Origin: Scolanthus callimorphus
Lineage: Eukaryota; Cnidaria; Anthozoa; Actiniaria; Edwardsiidae
Assembly (NCBI GenBank): GCA_033964015.1
Contig: CM066912.1
Location: 19,827,073-19,891,072, forward strand
Length of the DNA stretch: 64,000 nt
Reading direction: 5' to 3'
Shown here piece after piece: positions 1 through 10,850 of this stretch (position 1 is its first letter; every line of letters begins with the position of its first letter). Under the pieces are notes generated by a model. The model was not told where the DNA came from. It was given only the letters and a program-made list of their open reading frames with translations, and ran no database searches. The position numbers were made by a program, and so were the translations under genes.

Positions 1-133
1 TAGAGCGGATTTCACATTTACTGTCGTGAGTAATTCGCAATTACTTTGTACTAATTACTCCTATAGGTTTTGTTCAAAATTGGTGTAATTACTTTGCGAT
101 TGGTTTCACGACAGTCATGTGAAAACCGCTCTA
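1..133. mobile_element. 133-bp MITE with TAGAGCGG termini
   Basis: A complete small palindromic element begins at the first base. It starts TAGAGCGGATTTCA and ends TGAAAACCGCTCTA, so the termini are inverted repeats and both begin with TA. The arms pair further in, where CTGTCGTGAGTAATT is matched by the reverse complement of the right half. A second copy of the same family lies at 47523-47998, where it is split by another element. There is no coding capacity. The TA ends suggest a TA-targeting (Tc1/mariner-type) origin, which is inference. Confidence 0.8.
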
Positions 134-619
134 TGGGCTCAGGGCTCAATGTCCAAATCTCAGGACTCAATGCCCAAATTATGGCTGGGATCGGAATCAT
201 GCGCTACTCAAAATTTTGGCACAGGCTCAGGGATCAAAAATTTCAGGAAAATCGGCCTCAGGGGCCAAAATTTCGCTCAAAAATAGGGCTCAATGTATCC
301 TAGATATATCATGTTACGAGGCTGTTATATGTTATGTACCTATTTTCTTGGATACTAGACAAATTAATTGTTCTGCTCACAGGACCATTTGTGGGTCTTC
401 CCTGATCTTGTAGGTTTAGTGTATGTGCAGAAAATTGTTTTTTTCTCAACAGGTCTGTATCAAATCTCACAGATGCAGTGGCGCATTACCAGAGCCCTCC
501 CCCCTCCATGAGATGACATATTATGGTAGTGTATATGGTAGTGAGGGAGCTCCAGGTCAAGAATGTTTCTAACCAATCACGCAGATGTTGGAGCGAAGGC
601 AGCACCTTCCTATTCATAC
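134..619. other. Intron or flank without recognised exon
   Basis: No exon of the minus-strand ZFC3H1-like gene could be identified here, although its next exon should lie in this direction. The stretch 134-300 repeats short phrases built on GGGCTCA and GGCTCAGGG with many Gly/Cys-poor spurious frames. The rest is plain AT-rich sequence. Confidence 0.5.
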
Positions 620-840
620 CTTGCTGTCAGCTGAAGACTTTGCAGCCCTCTTCTTAGCAACTGATTTGAGCAGGATTTCCCTCAGCATTGAAGCCTCATC
701 ATCTGATGCACCATCTTGTTCCTTTGGGCCACTATCATGAATGTACTGGGATGAAGGGGCACTTTGGTCCATTTCTGCACCTGGTTCATCTTGTAGAGTG
801 GGTGATTAGGAGGCTCTCCAGTTGTCCAGTCACTGTACAT
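620..840 (-). CDS. ZFC3H1: ZFC3H1-like, exon 8 (frame-broken)
   Basis: The acceptor is TTATTGTAG before 840 and the donor is AAG|GTATGA after 620. The distal two thirds encode an acidic stretch followed by MLREILLKSVAKKRA, which resembles the acidic segment and LLREELLKSLANKRA of vertebrate ZFC3H1. The preceding exon ends in phase 0, but reading on in that frame gives a stop. The good frame is only open after about 790, because a TAA lies upstream in it. The exon is 221 nt, one base short of a multiple of three, so a one-base loss in the first third would explain it. It could be a real lesion or an assembly error. Confidence 0.7.
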
Positions 841-1212
841 CTACAATAAAATGATTATTTTTGAATTAAGTAAATGGATAATAAACTGGTTCAAATATAT
901 GCAAAGCATTTTAATAACAGTAATAGACCACTATCTTATACCACATTCACACCAAAATCATGTTTCGTTAAACAAGGTTTTTCTTCGCCTCACATCTTTC
1001 CAAATTCCGTACTGTTTCTAACTCTTACTAGCTAAATGATCACTTAGTAACGTGTACAGTACAGTGTATTTGGTTTTGTCCTTGGAACAGTCTCCTCTTG
1101 GGAGATCAGGATTTAAACCAGTTTAAGTGGTGGTGTGAATGGAGTATTAGGTGTGGACATTAGGTTGATAAGCACATGATACATTGTATTAGTCAACAAA
1201 GAGACTTCTTAC

Positions 1213-1257
1213 CAATTGTCCTGGAGGGTAAAAGCCATACAGATTGGGTGGAGGTAT
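1213..1257 (-). CDS. ZFC3H1: ZFC3H1-like, exon 7
   Basis: A 45-nt exon between acceptor TCTCCTTAG and donor TTG|GTAAGA, in phase 0 at both ends. It encodes a Pro/Tyr/Gly-rich peptide (IPPPNLYGFYPPG). It belongs to the low-complexity proline-rich region that precedes the acidic segment in the vertebrate protein. Confidence 0.65.
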
Positions 1258-1348
1258 CTAAGGAGAGATATGATGGTTCATTAGAAAATGATTTTCAAAA
1301 GGACTGATAAAAGCACATGGAAATCGAAAAGCCAGTTGAAGGATTTAC

Positions 1349-1381
1349 CTGTGGTGGTTGTCCCTGAAACATGTTGTAAGG
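1349..1381 (-). CDS. ZFC3H1: ZFC3H1-like, exon 6
   Basis: A 33-nt exon with acceptor TTTTTGTTTCAG and donor CAG|GTAAAT, phase 0 to phase 0. It encodes PYNMFQGQPPQ. It is too short to recognise alone. The call rests on good splice signals, phase agreement with both neighbours and the matching composition. Confidence 0.6.
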
Positions 1382-1461
1382 CTGAAACAAAAACAATACA
1401 GAATGTGTCACAACCCACCAAACATGATGTACTACTGACAATGTGGGCACCCACAACCTAC

Positions 1462-1502
1462 CTGAAGCCCTGCAAATTGCTGCTCCTGCAATCTACGCAA
1501 CT
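1462..1502 (-). CDS. ZFC3H1: ZFC3H1-like, exon 5
   Basis: A 41-nt exon with acceptor GTTTTCCACAG and donor CAG|GTAGGT. It accepts phase 1 from exon 4 and leaves phase 0. It encodes LRRLQEQQFAGLQ, a short charged helix-like segment after the polyproline stretch of exon 4. Confidence 0.6.
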
Positions 1503-2654
1503 CTGTGGAAAACAGAAAGGCATTTTTGTTGTCTATCACTACAACTTATGACTACACTCTTTTAAATATTTTGCAAAAACTGCAAAAACTTGGAACTCCC
1601 TACTGGAACGCTTGAGAGGCGAATCCACTTTTTCTACATTTAAGTCAATGCTCAAGCCTCTACAATATTCTTGTTGGAATGACTGCACATCGTATGATTA
1701 TGAATTTTCATTATATTATTTATATATTATTATCATCTTTTATGTGATCGTTTTCTGGGTTATACTCGGAGATATTAGGTTCTGTTACAAGCTACTCTGA
1801 AATTCGAGTATAAAGAAAGTTATGTAATGTATGTCAGCAATAATGCTGCTTCTTAAGCATTTCTGGGCTTGAAATTGGAACACAGTTGCAATTTTTTTTT
1901 CCTTTTGCAACTAAAAAGTTTACCTGTTACTTGCAAAATCAGCTAAAATATATTACCAATTCAACAACTTCATTTTCAATGGATTGCCACATGAGAGAAG
2001 ATTGCATGCTTTATTGTTTAAAGACTATGCATTCTGACCACAGAGCCAGCTTCCTTCTCTGACCCTGTGGGGGTGGCGCTGGTTACAGCGTATAATGTAA
2101 TATGTGGTATGGGTATGGTATACACACCATTAAAATTATAAACTCATTTTCAAAAAAGTTAGAGATTGCAAGAAAATCAGCAATACCATACAGAAGTACC
2201 ATTCAGTTTAAAATATTATACACCTATTTCGGAAAAGATTGCACAGTCACAGCCTGTGATGCTGTCATGGGAGCAAAAAGGTATACCAAAACAAAATCAT
2301 GGACAGTAGTTTTTAGGAAAAACAGCCATACTTATCACCCTGCTGACATGCCAAATTATTCTACAATACGCTCGCAAGAAGTTTTGTACTCGGTTAACAG
2401 GAGAATTTGGTTTCTACCATGATGTACCACTGGCTACAACAGACAGTTGTGACTGTGCAACCTTTTCTGAAATAAGTTGATTGAAGATCAGTTTTAACTT
2501 TCAGCATCTTAACTTTAACAAAAGAATGAATGTTCAAACTTAATGTCCAAAAGTACTGATACATAAGGCACCACCTGGAACATAAAAGTGATCACACGAA
2601 AAATTGCTGCTGTCTATTTGGGATGCATTAGTAAGAACACAACAAACACAGTAC

Positions 2655-2732
2655 CTGCCTCCCCTGGGAGTGGAGGTGGGGGAGGGGGTAGACCAGTCCC
2701 TGACTCTTCAATAAGGGGCAACATAGGACCAT
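2655..2732 (-). CDS. ZFC3H1: ZFC3H1-like, exon 4 (polyproline)
   Basis: A 78-nt exon with acceptor TATATCATCAG and donor GCAG|GTACTG, entering and leaving in phase 1. It encodes GPMLPLIEESGTG followed by six prolines and LPGE. The vertebrate protein also carries runs of prolines after its MDTDSE segment, so order and composition agree. A slightly longer version using an acceptor about 28 bases upstream (CTTCCTGCAG) would keep the phase. Confidence 0.65.
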
Positions 2733-2925
2733 CTGATGATATAAATGGACAATGGATTAGGACTGAACAAACTGCAGGAAGATCTTTCGTTTATGCTTGT
2801 AGAAGGTGGTCAATTTACATATACGATTTGTTGGGTAGATTGTCAGCCTTATTCAATTTTAAATTAATAAATAATATTCTTATAATAGTATTTATTATTT
2901 ATTTTTCATAAATATATTGTGTAAA

Positions 2926-3678
2926 CAGGGGCTCATAAGAGGGGCATGCCTCTGATATATATTCTTGATAAGGCGTTTTGAGAGACCGAGTTATTTTTAG
3001 ATTGGTATTTACTCGTTTCTATGCTGCTTCCATCACATATATTTAGAATAACAATAGCAGAGAACAACAAGAAATCAGTGTTTGCACATGCATATCTTGC
3101 AAATGACAGCCATCTGTAAAGCTTAAACTGATAAATCAAATTTGATTGGCTAGTAAAACAAAACCTTTACAATTTTACTGGTAAAACCATTCTAAAAATA
3201 ACTAGGTCTGTCAAAATGCCTTTATCAATAGAGCAATACTACCGTCGATTTCATCTAAGCGAATACACTTGAAAACAAAACGGCCACTAATTAGGGGCGG
3301 TTCTCTAAGTTTTTGCACGTGAAACTTTGACGTTTGCCACGCCAACTTTGTGGTTTTGGCATGTAAACCATTACGGTAAATTTACCAAACCGTTAAAATT
3401 TGCGCCAGATTCGGCGGGGAAAACATGATAATTCGTACAAATACTTTTGGACGTAATTACAAACCGAAGTTTGAATCACTTGAAGCTTTTTAAGGCAAAT
3501 GGAATCCTTTGTACCGGCTACTATGCGCCAAACGTCAAAGTTTGAAGCGCCAAACTGTCTGATTTTAGACATCAAAACTTTGAGGTACCGCCCCTAATTA
3601 GTGATGTTTTTCTTTTCAAGTGTTTTCGCTTAGATGAAATCGACGGTAGAGAGGGATGCCCCTATTTATGAGACCCTG
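2926..3678. mobile_element. Inverted-repeat element hosting a second MITE
   Basis: The left arm is CAGGGGCTCATAAG, then AGGGGCATGCC (2926-2953). The right arm is its imperfect reverse complement, GGGATGCCCCT, then TTATGAGACCCTG (3650-3678). Almost all of the right half is a separate palindromic MITE (3240-3648), so this is a nested pair. It lies in the intron between exons 3 and 4 of the ZFC3H1-like gene. No coding sequence is seen. Confidence 0.6.
3240..3648. mobile_element. Foldback MITE with TACCGTCG termini
   Basis: The termini read TACCGTCGATTTCATCTAAG and its complement CTTAGATGAAATCGACGGTA. The pairing continues inward through ACACTTGAAAA and CTAATTAGGGGCGG, giving arms of at least 60 bases. 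A TA flanks each side, as expected of a Tc1/mariner-type target. Inside there is a further pairing of AACTTTGACGTTTG with CAAACGTCAAAGTTT. The element is non-autonomous. Confidence 0.8.
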
Positions 3679-3730
3679 GGGGCAATTTACCTGGTTTTCT
3701 TTTTATATAGGTAAATACTGTATTTTCCTT

Positions 3731-3798
3731 TGGAAATTCCAGAGGGGTGGAAATTCCAGAGGGGTGGAAATTCCAGAGGGGTGGGGGGGGGGGGGGGT
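3731..3798. repeat. 17-bp minisatellite and G-tract
   Basis: GGAAATTCCAGAGGGGT occurs three times in direct tandem, then runs into about 15 consecutive G. A spurious proline-rich frame on the minus strand results. It lies in the intron downstream of ZFC3H1-like exon 3. Homopolymer length here is unreliable. Confidence 0.85.
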
Positions 3799-3988
3799 TG
3801 GGTGGGGTGGGCTTTGAGTGCATTCCCTCCGTGGTGGGGGTATGGATTTTTTCTGGATTTTTTTCTGGAATTGCACGTTGCATTGTTAATCACATGGACA
3901 GCAGAGTCAATGGGTTTGGGTGCTTCACGTTTCAGACAACTTTGTGCAAAGTCAATCCCTGCCACCCATGAATCATATGATAACCCAC

Positions 3989-4167
3989 CTGCTGAGTCAC
4001 TTTCTACATCCATGGGTGCTTCTAGATAATCATCCTGATCATATGCATTAGATCCCTTCCGCCGGCCAGGAGATGGTCCTCTCTGAAGGGCATCACCACC
4101 TGGGTGGGAGAGCTGCCATTGGCGCAGCCTTTCGCGGCGCTTCTTCTGCCTGTTCTCAACTTCATCC
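3989..4167 (-). CDS. ZFC3H1: ZFC3H1-like, exon 3
   Basis: A 179-nt exon. The acceptor is TTTGTTTTCCAG before 4167 and the donor GCAG|GTGGGT after 3989. The incoming base completes an Arg codon begun in exon 2. It encodes a basic helix (DEVENRQKKRRERLRQWQ), then an acidic run with YLEAPMDVESDSA. The vertebrate protein has a comparable basic stretch and a Tyr/Asp-rich MDTDSE segment in the same order. The reading frame stays open beyond the chosen donor, but using GTGGGT is the only choice that matches the phase of exon 4. Confidence 0.7.
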
Positions 4168-4756
4168 CTGGAAAACAAAAGCAATTGCATGTAGAAAATA
4201 CAATCATCTCATCCACTCTACCATAAACATTACCCTTGACTATTGAATTACAGAGACGTCAACTATCAAGATTTGTTGCTTCATCTCCTGGGAAAAAATT
4301 ACATCAGACAACTGCCATACATCAACTGTCTTTCTCCCAGGAGAATTTCAGGAAATTTCAGTATTTCAAGGCAATCTCCAGATTTTTTGAAGTCCTGAGG
4401 TTGACATCCCAGGAATTATTTCAAACATGTACCATCAAACATCACTGTTTGGTGATGGTTTCATCAAATCCCAAAGCAATGCTTTTTGAAATAGTTGTAT
4501 TGCTGGATTTGCTTTAAGTGAGAACAAAAACTTTTTTCTGTGTCTTTCAAGGTGAGACAGAAAAGATTGCATGCTTTCAAAAAGCTGTGATTTGATTGAT
4601 GGAGAGTAGCATGTGCTAATTCAAAATGTAATAGCAACACCTTATTTGCCCTATCGAAATATACAAAGTGTTCATGCCCTCAGAACACAACTTTACAGTG
4701 CCCAAGAAAACACAAAAAATAATGTGTCTAGGTTTAAAGTCAGTATTTTCTTATAC

Positions 4757-5578
4757 CTTTGTGTTGCTGAAGTGTTTATCAGTTCTAGAGGCGTGACAGC
4801 TAGTGTAAGAAGTCTCTCCTCCAACTCGCTATGAGCATCCACAGGGGTCAAGGAGGGTACTGGAACACTCTCCTTAGGATGGAGGGGTTGTGCTTTTGCC
4901 ATCCTCTCCTTGGGTTGCGCTTTCTAACCCGTCGCCTTTTACGTTTCGATGTCTGCTGACCAGTTTTTGCATTTCCATCATTTCTTGTCCTAGGCAGGGC
5001 ATCACCTGCACCAAGGGATTGTTTGGCTTCAAGTTCTTTCGTGCTGTAATTCTGTTTGTTACTCAGCTCTTTTAGAGAAGGCACCGGGGGCCGTAATGGT
5101 TTGATTTTAAAAGGTGAAAATGCTTTCGGCAAAGGCTTGTCTTTTACTGTTTCGGCACCTTTAGAATTTGATAAACTCCTAGTGGAATTTGAATTACTAA
5201 CATCATTATTGTTCACAACATTATTTTTCTCTTCATTGCTCTCTTTTCTACTTCTCTGATTATTAACATTTGAATCTAATTTTTTGTCTTTTAAATCTTC
5301 TACAGGAATATCCACAAAGCTCTCATCAATAATTTCTTCTTCTAAGGCTGCTGCTTCTTCCTCCTCTTTCTCTAAAGCTTCTAGTTGCTGCTGGATAAGT
5401 TTATGCCTCTCCAATAACAAGTCAAAATCATCACTAGGTGTTTCCACAGTGGAATGCCCCTCTCGTGGGGGAGACAATGGTTTCTGATGGGATGAAAGAT
5501 GAGCAGGAGAAGGACCTCTCTGCCAATGGGGCCGTGGACCAGGTGATAAGCCACTGGTGTATTGCTGAGTTGGTAAAG
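4757..5578 (-). CDS. ZFC3H1: ZFC3H1-like, exon 2 (frame-broken)
   Basis: The acceptor is AACAAACACAG before 5578 and the donor AAAG|GTATAAG after 4757. The first 650 bases encode a Ser/Pro-rich segment, a coiled-coil-like helix (DDFDLLLERHKLIQQQLEA) with Glu-rich tail, an Asn/Ser linker, then AFSPFKIKPLRPPVP and a basic patch. These match, in order, the FEDLLLKYKQIQLELE helix and FELKPLR motif of vertebrate ZFC3H1. The last part, containing SELEERLLTLA (compare SELQLRLLAL), is in another frame. The frame changes between about 4880 and 4925. The exon is one base short for its flanking phases, and no intron of credible size fits. Confidence 0.75.
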
Positions 5579-5760
5579 CTGTGTTTGTTAAGGAATGTAG
5601 CAGTGAAAACTGGGCTGTCATATAAAATGGCTATGGACAGCATTACACTTACCAAATTATACCTTTGAAGATTTCTGGCTGGTTTTCAAGACTGGTTTAC
5701 ACTAGAAAAGCATGCATCAAGTGCAAGGCTCTAGTGTGAACCACATATCGGGACATTTTA

Positions 5761-6096
5761 TATCCTTTTATCAGCCCTAAGGTACAAAACTCTTCTTCAT
5801 TTCCTGGTATTTACTTTTCACGGGAAACGAAGGAGGGCCTGATCAGGTTAGTAAAAATAACACAAATTACCTGTGCTGCATGCTCAACTTTTAGGTTTAA
5901 ACTCAAATAAAATTAGAATTTGGTTTTATATCCTTTTATCAGCCCTAAGGTACATTAAACTCTTCTTCATTTCCTGGTATTTACTTTTCATGGGAAACAA
6001 AGGAGGGCCTGATCAGGTTAGTGAAAATAACACAAATTGCCTGTGCTGCATGCTCAACTTTTAGGTTTAAACTCAAATAAAATTAGAATTTGGTAT
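5761..6096. repeat. 168-bp direct tandem duplication
   Basis: Two adjacent copies beginning TATCCTTTTATCAGCC (5761 and 5929) differ at only a handful of positions. They lie in the first intron of the ZFC3H1-like gene. The two copies create two overlapping spurious frames that begin with the same residues. Confidence 0.9.
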
Positions 6097-6504
6097 TTCA
6101 TTGATGTTTATATAATAAACAGAACATTGCATGGCTGCTTGGAGATACACATTCGAGTGTTGAAAATTGATCCCACTCATTTGCTGTGTTTACCTGACCT
6201 GTGTGATAAATTTCCAACACTCAAAGATAAAATTTGTATTGATTATGAGCTCTCAAGAATTTTACCCAGAAAATATTCAGGTCTCGGCGAGTACAGATTC
6301 TGACAACATTTTTTTAAATAGCTGTAATACAAGACTAGAGTCACTCGGGCACAATGAGCAAATAATTTTGTTCACAAACATGAAACTTTATACTTGGACC
6401 ACTGCAGGGCCTACCTCTTCCCTTCCACTACCAGTCTAGTTAAAAATATCCTTTGCAGACAAGAGCCTTTTTTTCATAGAAATACAACACAAGGATACGC
6501 TTAC

Positions 6505-6895
6505 GAGCGGAACTTCTACTCCAATTCGACGGTTGTTGCCAACTGCCGCCGCCATAGTGGTTTTTGTTGTTTCTTGACCCCGTAGGAGAAGTGTGAAAAG
6601 AAGGGCGTACTCGCATTTGCTTAGCCCACTCTTCACTGCCACAGTCCTGTTCCCTCCTTGGGTACGTTCTCATATACGAAGGCATGAAATCATTGACTTC
6701 CTGAGTGGTTCGTCCAGAGCGAGAGCTTCGCGGCACGCAATGGAATGTTGGATTTTGGCGGGAGGGCTGTGCGAATTCATCTTTGACAGAAATTTGCGGC
6801 GGTATTTCAGTTTCATCGTCATCTGCTATTTCTCCATCTTCTAAATCATTGATTTCTCCATCTTCTAAGTCGACGTCTTTCTTTATTGACGTCAT
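6505..6895 (-). CDS. ZFC3H1: ZFC3H1-like PAXT subunit, exon 1
   Basis: In vertebrates ZFC3H1 partners with the MTR4 helicase and PABPN1 to form the PAXT connection, which feeds polyadenylated nuclear transcripts to the RNA exosome. This exon starts with ATG at 6895 and ends at donor GCTC|GTAAGC in phase 1. The N-terminus holds two copies of the LEDGEI motif followed by acidic residues; the vertebrate protein begins with a similar ELEDGEISDDD. The remainder is Arg/Ser/Gly-rich and probably disordered, as in the family. Only the N-terminal part of the gene (about 600 codons over eight exons) is in the window; the zinc finger and HAT repeats would lie off the left edge. The gene faces away from CNOT6 across a short promoter. 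Identity rests on several short motifs in the right order rather than a long alignment. Confidence 0.75.
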
Positions 6896-7519
6896 TTTGC
6901 TAGATTTATCAGCCCTTTTCAGTAACTCTCTCTTCTTCCTTCCTGGCCGCCATTTTAGGTTTCTCTTTCGTCAGCGAAAATTACCCAGAATACATTGCAA
7001 AGGCCTAGCCTCTCCGTCCATGCCCTACCACAGGATAACCACATACTGATTTCGTATTTTGCAAAAAAAAGAGAAATTTCTAATCAATGAAAGTTCGGAA
7101 CTATCAAATTTGTCCCTGGAAACATTCAATCGTCATTTATTTTATTGGTAATATATGTTCCACTGTGAAACGTAACCCTTAACGGGACTGAAGTGCACTC
7201 ACTAGTCATTGGTAAATATGAGACCCAGTATCTTTATTTGTCTTTTTTATGCACGCTGCGTGCAATATATAGAATACGAGGAAACATACTTGTATACGAT
7301 CTCAAAGAACCATTTGCTTTTACGTTGTTCCACTAAAAGTTTCTGCCATATGACGTCATCGGCAGCATGCAGTGTTCATTAGTATGCAAATATGTAAATT
7401 GTTCGATGACGTACTCGTGACGTCACGGCAGCCCGTAGCATTGTGTTTAGCGAGTGAACATGTCCGCCATTTTGTTCCCGTCGATGTTTTCGAGGCGAAG
7501 AAAGTCATGATTTTCAGCA
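6896..7519. promoter_or_regulatory. Divergent promoter of ZFC3H1-like and CNOT6
   Basis: The two start codons are 624 bases apart and point away from each other. Near the left gene lies GGCCGCCATTTTAGG (6946-6960), and near the right gene CCGCCATTTTG (7464-7474); both are YY1-type cores placed 50-60 bases before the start codon. CCCAGAATACATTGC at about 6984-6998 resembles the ZNF143/SBS element of vertebrate housekeeping promoters. Two perfect CRE palindromes TGACGTCA lie at 7351-7358 and 7418-7425, with an octamer-like ATGCAAAT at 7384-7391. No TATA box is evident. Binding by these factors is inference. Confidence 0.6.
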
Positions 7520-7994
7520 ATGCCGAAAGATAAGCATGAAAATAACGAATATCGAAGGAACTACTCTATTATGAGCCCCGAAGATGTGGCTGCGGGCAAG
7601 AAATCTCATTGGAGTGAACTGGAAATTACCGCTCCGATCCGAAACTTGAGTCCCAAACTTTGGCAGCTGCGGTTCCTGACGGCGTTGATTGTAAACGACA
7701 ATAATCTCACAAGGATTCCTCCAGAAATCTCCAAACTATCGAACCTTAGACACCTCGATGTTTCCTCGAACAAACTACGAAGTTTGCCTGCAGAAATGGG
7801 CGATATGGTCACATTACGTGAGCTACTTCTTTGCAATAATGGTTTGCGGATTTTGCCCAATGAACTCGGCAAACTTTTCCAGTTGCAAACTCTGGGACTA
7901 ACTGGAAACCCTTTACCCCAGGAAATACTAAGTTTAAATGCAGAAGCGAGTGGGACTGCCAAATTATTGGCCTACATGTTGGATAATTTAGCTG
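7520..7994 (+). CDS. CNOT6: CNOT6/CNOT6L-type CCR4 deadenylase, exon 1
   Basis: CCR4-NOT catalytic subunit that shortens mRNA poly(A) tails from the 3' end, acting mainly in the cytoplasm. The six coding exons give 553 residues, close to the 557 of human CNOT6, and every splice phase agrees. Exon 1 (158 codons plus one base, donor GCTG|GTAAGT) encodes the N-terminus with KKSHWSELEI and a leucine-rich repeat domain at about residues 48-140 (LRHLDVSSNKLRSLP, LRELLLCNNGLRILP, LQTLGLTGNPL). In the family this domain binds the CNOT1/CNOT7 module. The ATG at 7520 is chosen because MPK.K...RR.Y.IMS matches the family N-terminus. The next exon is 8.2 kb away, across an intron loaded with transposons. 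CNOT6 and CNOT6L cannot be distinguished in an invertebrate, which normally has one gene. Confidence 0.96.
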
Positions 7995-9548
7995 GTAAGT
8001 CGTGGGTAAACAGCTTCGGCTGTGGTGTCAACTACTAAATTTAAGATTCTGCCAAAAGGCGAACGAAAATGCTTTGTATTTCCGTAAAGTTTTGGGATAC
8101 AAGCGATTAGTCTGCTCTGGCTTGTAATTACTTTAAGTTCGGTTGCAATCACGGTGTTTCTGGGGTAATGGAGACGATAAATGAAATATTTTTTATCTCT
8201 TTTCACTACAATGCTGAGTTCTTTGTGCGCAGTTTACACGCGGTTTGGCTGCACAATGGACGTGTTGTTTTCACATGAATTGATGAAATTTTCAATTCGT
8301 ATGATCTGCACCAAAAAAACTTATAAAACTTCAATCAGCCTACTAAATGACCTCCTATATACAACACGTAATTGCTACTGAAGCTCTTCTAGATGGCTAG
8401 ACTTTTTGTGAAAAGGAAAATGTCGAGGGTCACGTCTTGCATTCAAACTAATTTCTTATGCAGAGAACCATGTTTATAGTTGTGAGTGATTTTACACGAA
8501 CAGAGTCAAGTTTGAAGATTTTTGTAGCTTCTAAACCATGGAATATCTCGGCCTATGTTACTGTAAAATATTGTTTTTCTATGTTTTAGAATGCTGCTTC
8601 TTTGCTTTTTCCTTGATGGATTTTTTATTTTTCAAACCGGAAAGTAAAGTTCTGCCTGCAATAAACGTGTAATATTGCTTCAACTTCAGCTCTCAAGTTG
8701 TGGTTTGTAAAGTTTTAGTTGAGTTTGTTTATCGTTCTGACTTCAATATAACACATTGCAGTTAATATTCTTTGGTGAATTTGGAGAACTTTGCTGTTAG
8801 AATTGGTAGGTTTTCTTTCATCTCACAAATCGTGAAACTTTCCAACTTCTCTCATGACTGTGGAAAACAATTTTAGAATTATCTTTCTTTCCTTGAAATT
8901 AAGATACCGAATGGGAAAACAGAAATTTTGAAGAAAAATATTATAATCATGCAGGCTGTTATCAACAGATTGAAATTTCTCCAGAAGTATTACAAATCAA
9001 TCCATGGTAACAAAAATACTGTTCCAAAAATGATGAAGTCATCAAAGAAGATGGAAATAATTTCAAGTTCACAGAAAACATGGTTACAAGCCACTGTTAT
9101 TTGTGAACACTTAAAAGAGAAATACAACAATTTACTGCAAAAAACTTCACTTCAAAGTTAAAAAAAAATCAATGAACCAGCTACAGCTCTCAATGAAATT
9201 GAGGTTTCAGTTTCAGCCATGTTCTAACATGTCATTAGTTCCACAAACAGCTCCACAGGGATGTTTGTGGGATTTAGTTACAGAAATCACAAGTGTCTAG
9301 CAAATAACCATAGTACTGGTAGCCATCACTGCATGTTAATCATACTAATTGTAGCATGTGTCTGCATTCCAATGGGGAACTTTTTTCCACTCAAACACCA
9401 TCCAGCTGTTTTTTTCCAATTAAAACATTTTTTTCTTGTATTGGCAAGAATTTCAAAAAGATTTGTAAAAAAATTGCAATTGATGGATCCCCGCATTTTA
9501 GCAGTTGGATAATGCCTTGGTTTTCTTTTCAAATCTCTTGTACTATTT
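7995..9548. other. First intron of CNOT6, proximal part
   Basis: AT-rich intronic sequence after the exon 1 donor. Short frames such as that at 8928-9161 are lysine-rich and show no domain. No RNA gene or repeat was recognised before the family-M element at 9549. Confidence 0.6.
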
Positions 9549-9807
9549 AACAATTAGACCTTGAGGCTGAATGTGCTATCTATTGATATCATAGCACATA
9601 AGGACGAGAGGTTTAATTGTTTTAGTATAAACCAACTAGTTGGTCAGTTTTGGCAATGAATTCCATTATTTTATGTTGAAATATCAAGTTTCCTTGCAAA
9701 GAAAGGTGATGGTTTTGCCAGGCACGGTCTATCACTAATAGACCATTAGTAGCTCAGCCAATCAGAACTGGGATTTGTAATAGACCATTAGTTGGTTTAT
9801 ACTAAAG
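9549..9807 (-). mobile_element. Family-M repeat, copy A
   Basis: The sequence runs from TAACAATTAGACCTTGAGG to GGTTTATACTAAA. It is the reverse complement of the elements at 48719-50103 and 63429-63730, which run from TTTAGTATAAACCAAC to GGTCTAATTGTTAA. The two ends are not inverted repeats of each other. One end carries a hairpin (GACCATTCGGCCTTCGGCC in the other copies), reduced in this copy. The middle contains CTACTAATGGTCTATTA. It is non-coding. Confidence 0.75.
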
Positions 9808-10850
9808 TTAGAATAGCTCAAAACCTTAGATATTCTGAAAGTTTGGGAGTAATATGATAATTTGGAGCAAAGTTATAGACCTTTGAAGTTGCATATTTTC
9901 AGAGCCTCATTCGATGTCTCTAAAAATAACTTTAGCGGCATATAACTGTACTCCTAATTATTGCAATACTCCAAAATCATTAGGATTTCTAAGTTTGGGG
10001 GTATTCTAGCTAGAGCATACCAAATAGTGAGAATACCAAATAATTACCAAACTGTTAAATTGTAGGGATCGCTCAATTGAGCATAAAAACGTTTAATCTC
10101 AGAAAATGTTTCCTTCTGTCAAATTTGACTTGTACGATGATTTTAATCTAGTTTTTGCATCACCAACCTGCAAACACTTGCTAGACATAGAAGCATTTCA
10201 TTTTGACAAACAATCCTTTGTGCACATCAGCTGGATGCAGTTTTAAGAACTAATGCTAATAAAAGTACAAAGGTATTTTTACTTTTGAAACAACAGAGAA
10301 GCAATGGATTTATGGGTACCCTGTGGGGCTTGTACAAAGAGTTTTCCATGCAATATAATTTAATGTGAATACAACTGGCAAAAGTTCAAAGACAGAAACA
10401 TTATATATTACTTGTCTAGTGCTTTTGCACAAGAGCTTACAATTACAAACCACATCATAGTTTAGTCTTGTGATATCCTAACAAGTTTGAATTATTTGAA
10501 AACACTTCACTTGTAATAGTGGTGTTACAATACCTAGCTGTCTATTTTTAGATTCAGCATTCCTTAAATAAAGTCTTCCAAATTAATTTTGTAATTCTAG
10601 AGTGTGCGTCCAACCAGGGTTCCAAAAGAACAAAAAAGGCCATTATGTTAAATTGGCCCATCATGGCATCACAAAATTTTAATGAATAATAATAATAATA
10701 GGCTTTATTTAAAGAGGGTAAAAACACTTGACAGTAGTAAAAATACACTGATAACCGCGTGGCCCTCTAAAACATAAGCTAAAATACAAATCTAAATAAA
10801 AATACAAAAGTATACTATCTATAAAAATTTATATATATAATATATATATA

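Noticed and set aside
2030..2070. Possible extra ZFC3H1-like exon after CACCCCCACAG
   Set aside because: Exons 4 and 5 already join in phase without it, and its translation is not family-like.
3662..3883. Proline-rich extension of ZFC3H1-like exon 3
   Set aside because: The frame continues past the donor GTGGGT, but it runs into the 17-bp minisatellite and G-tract, and only the GTGGGT donor gives the phase of exon 4.
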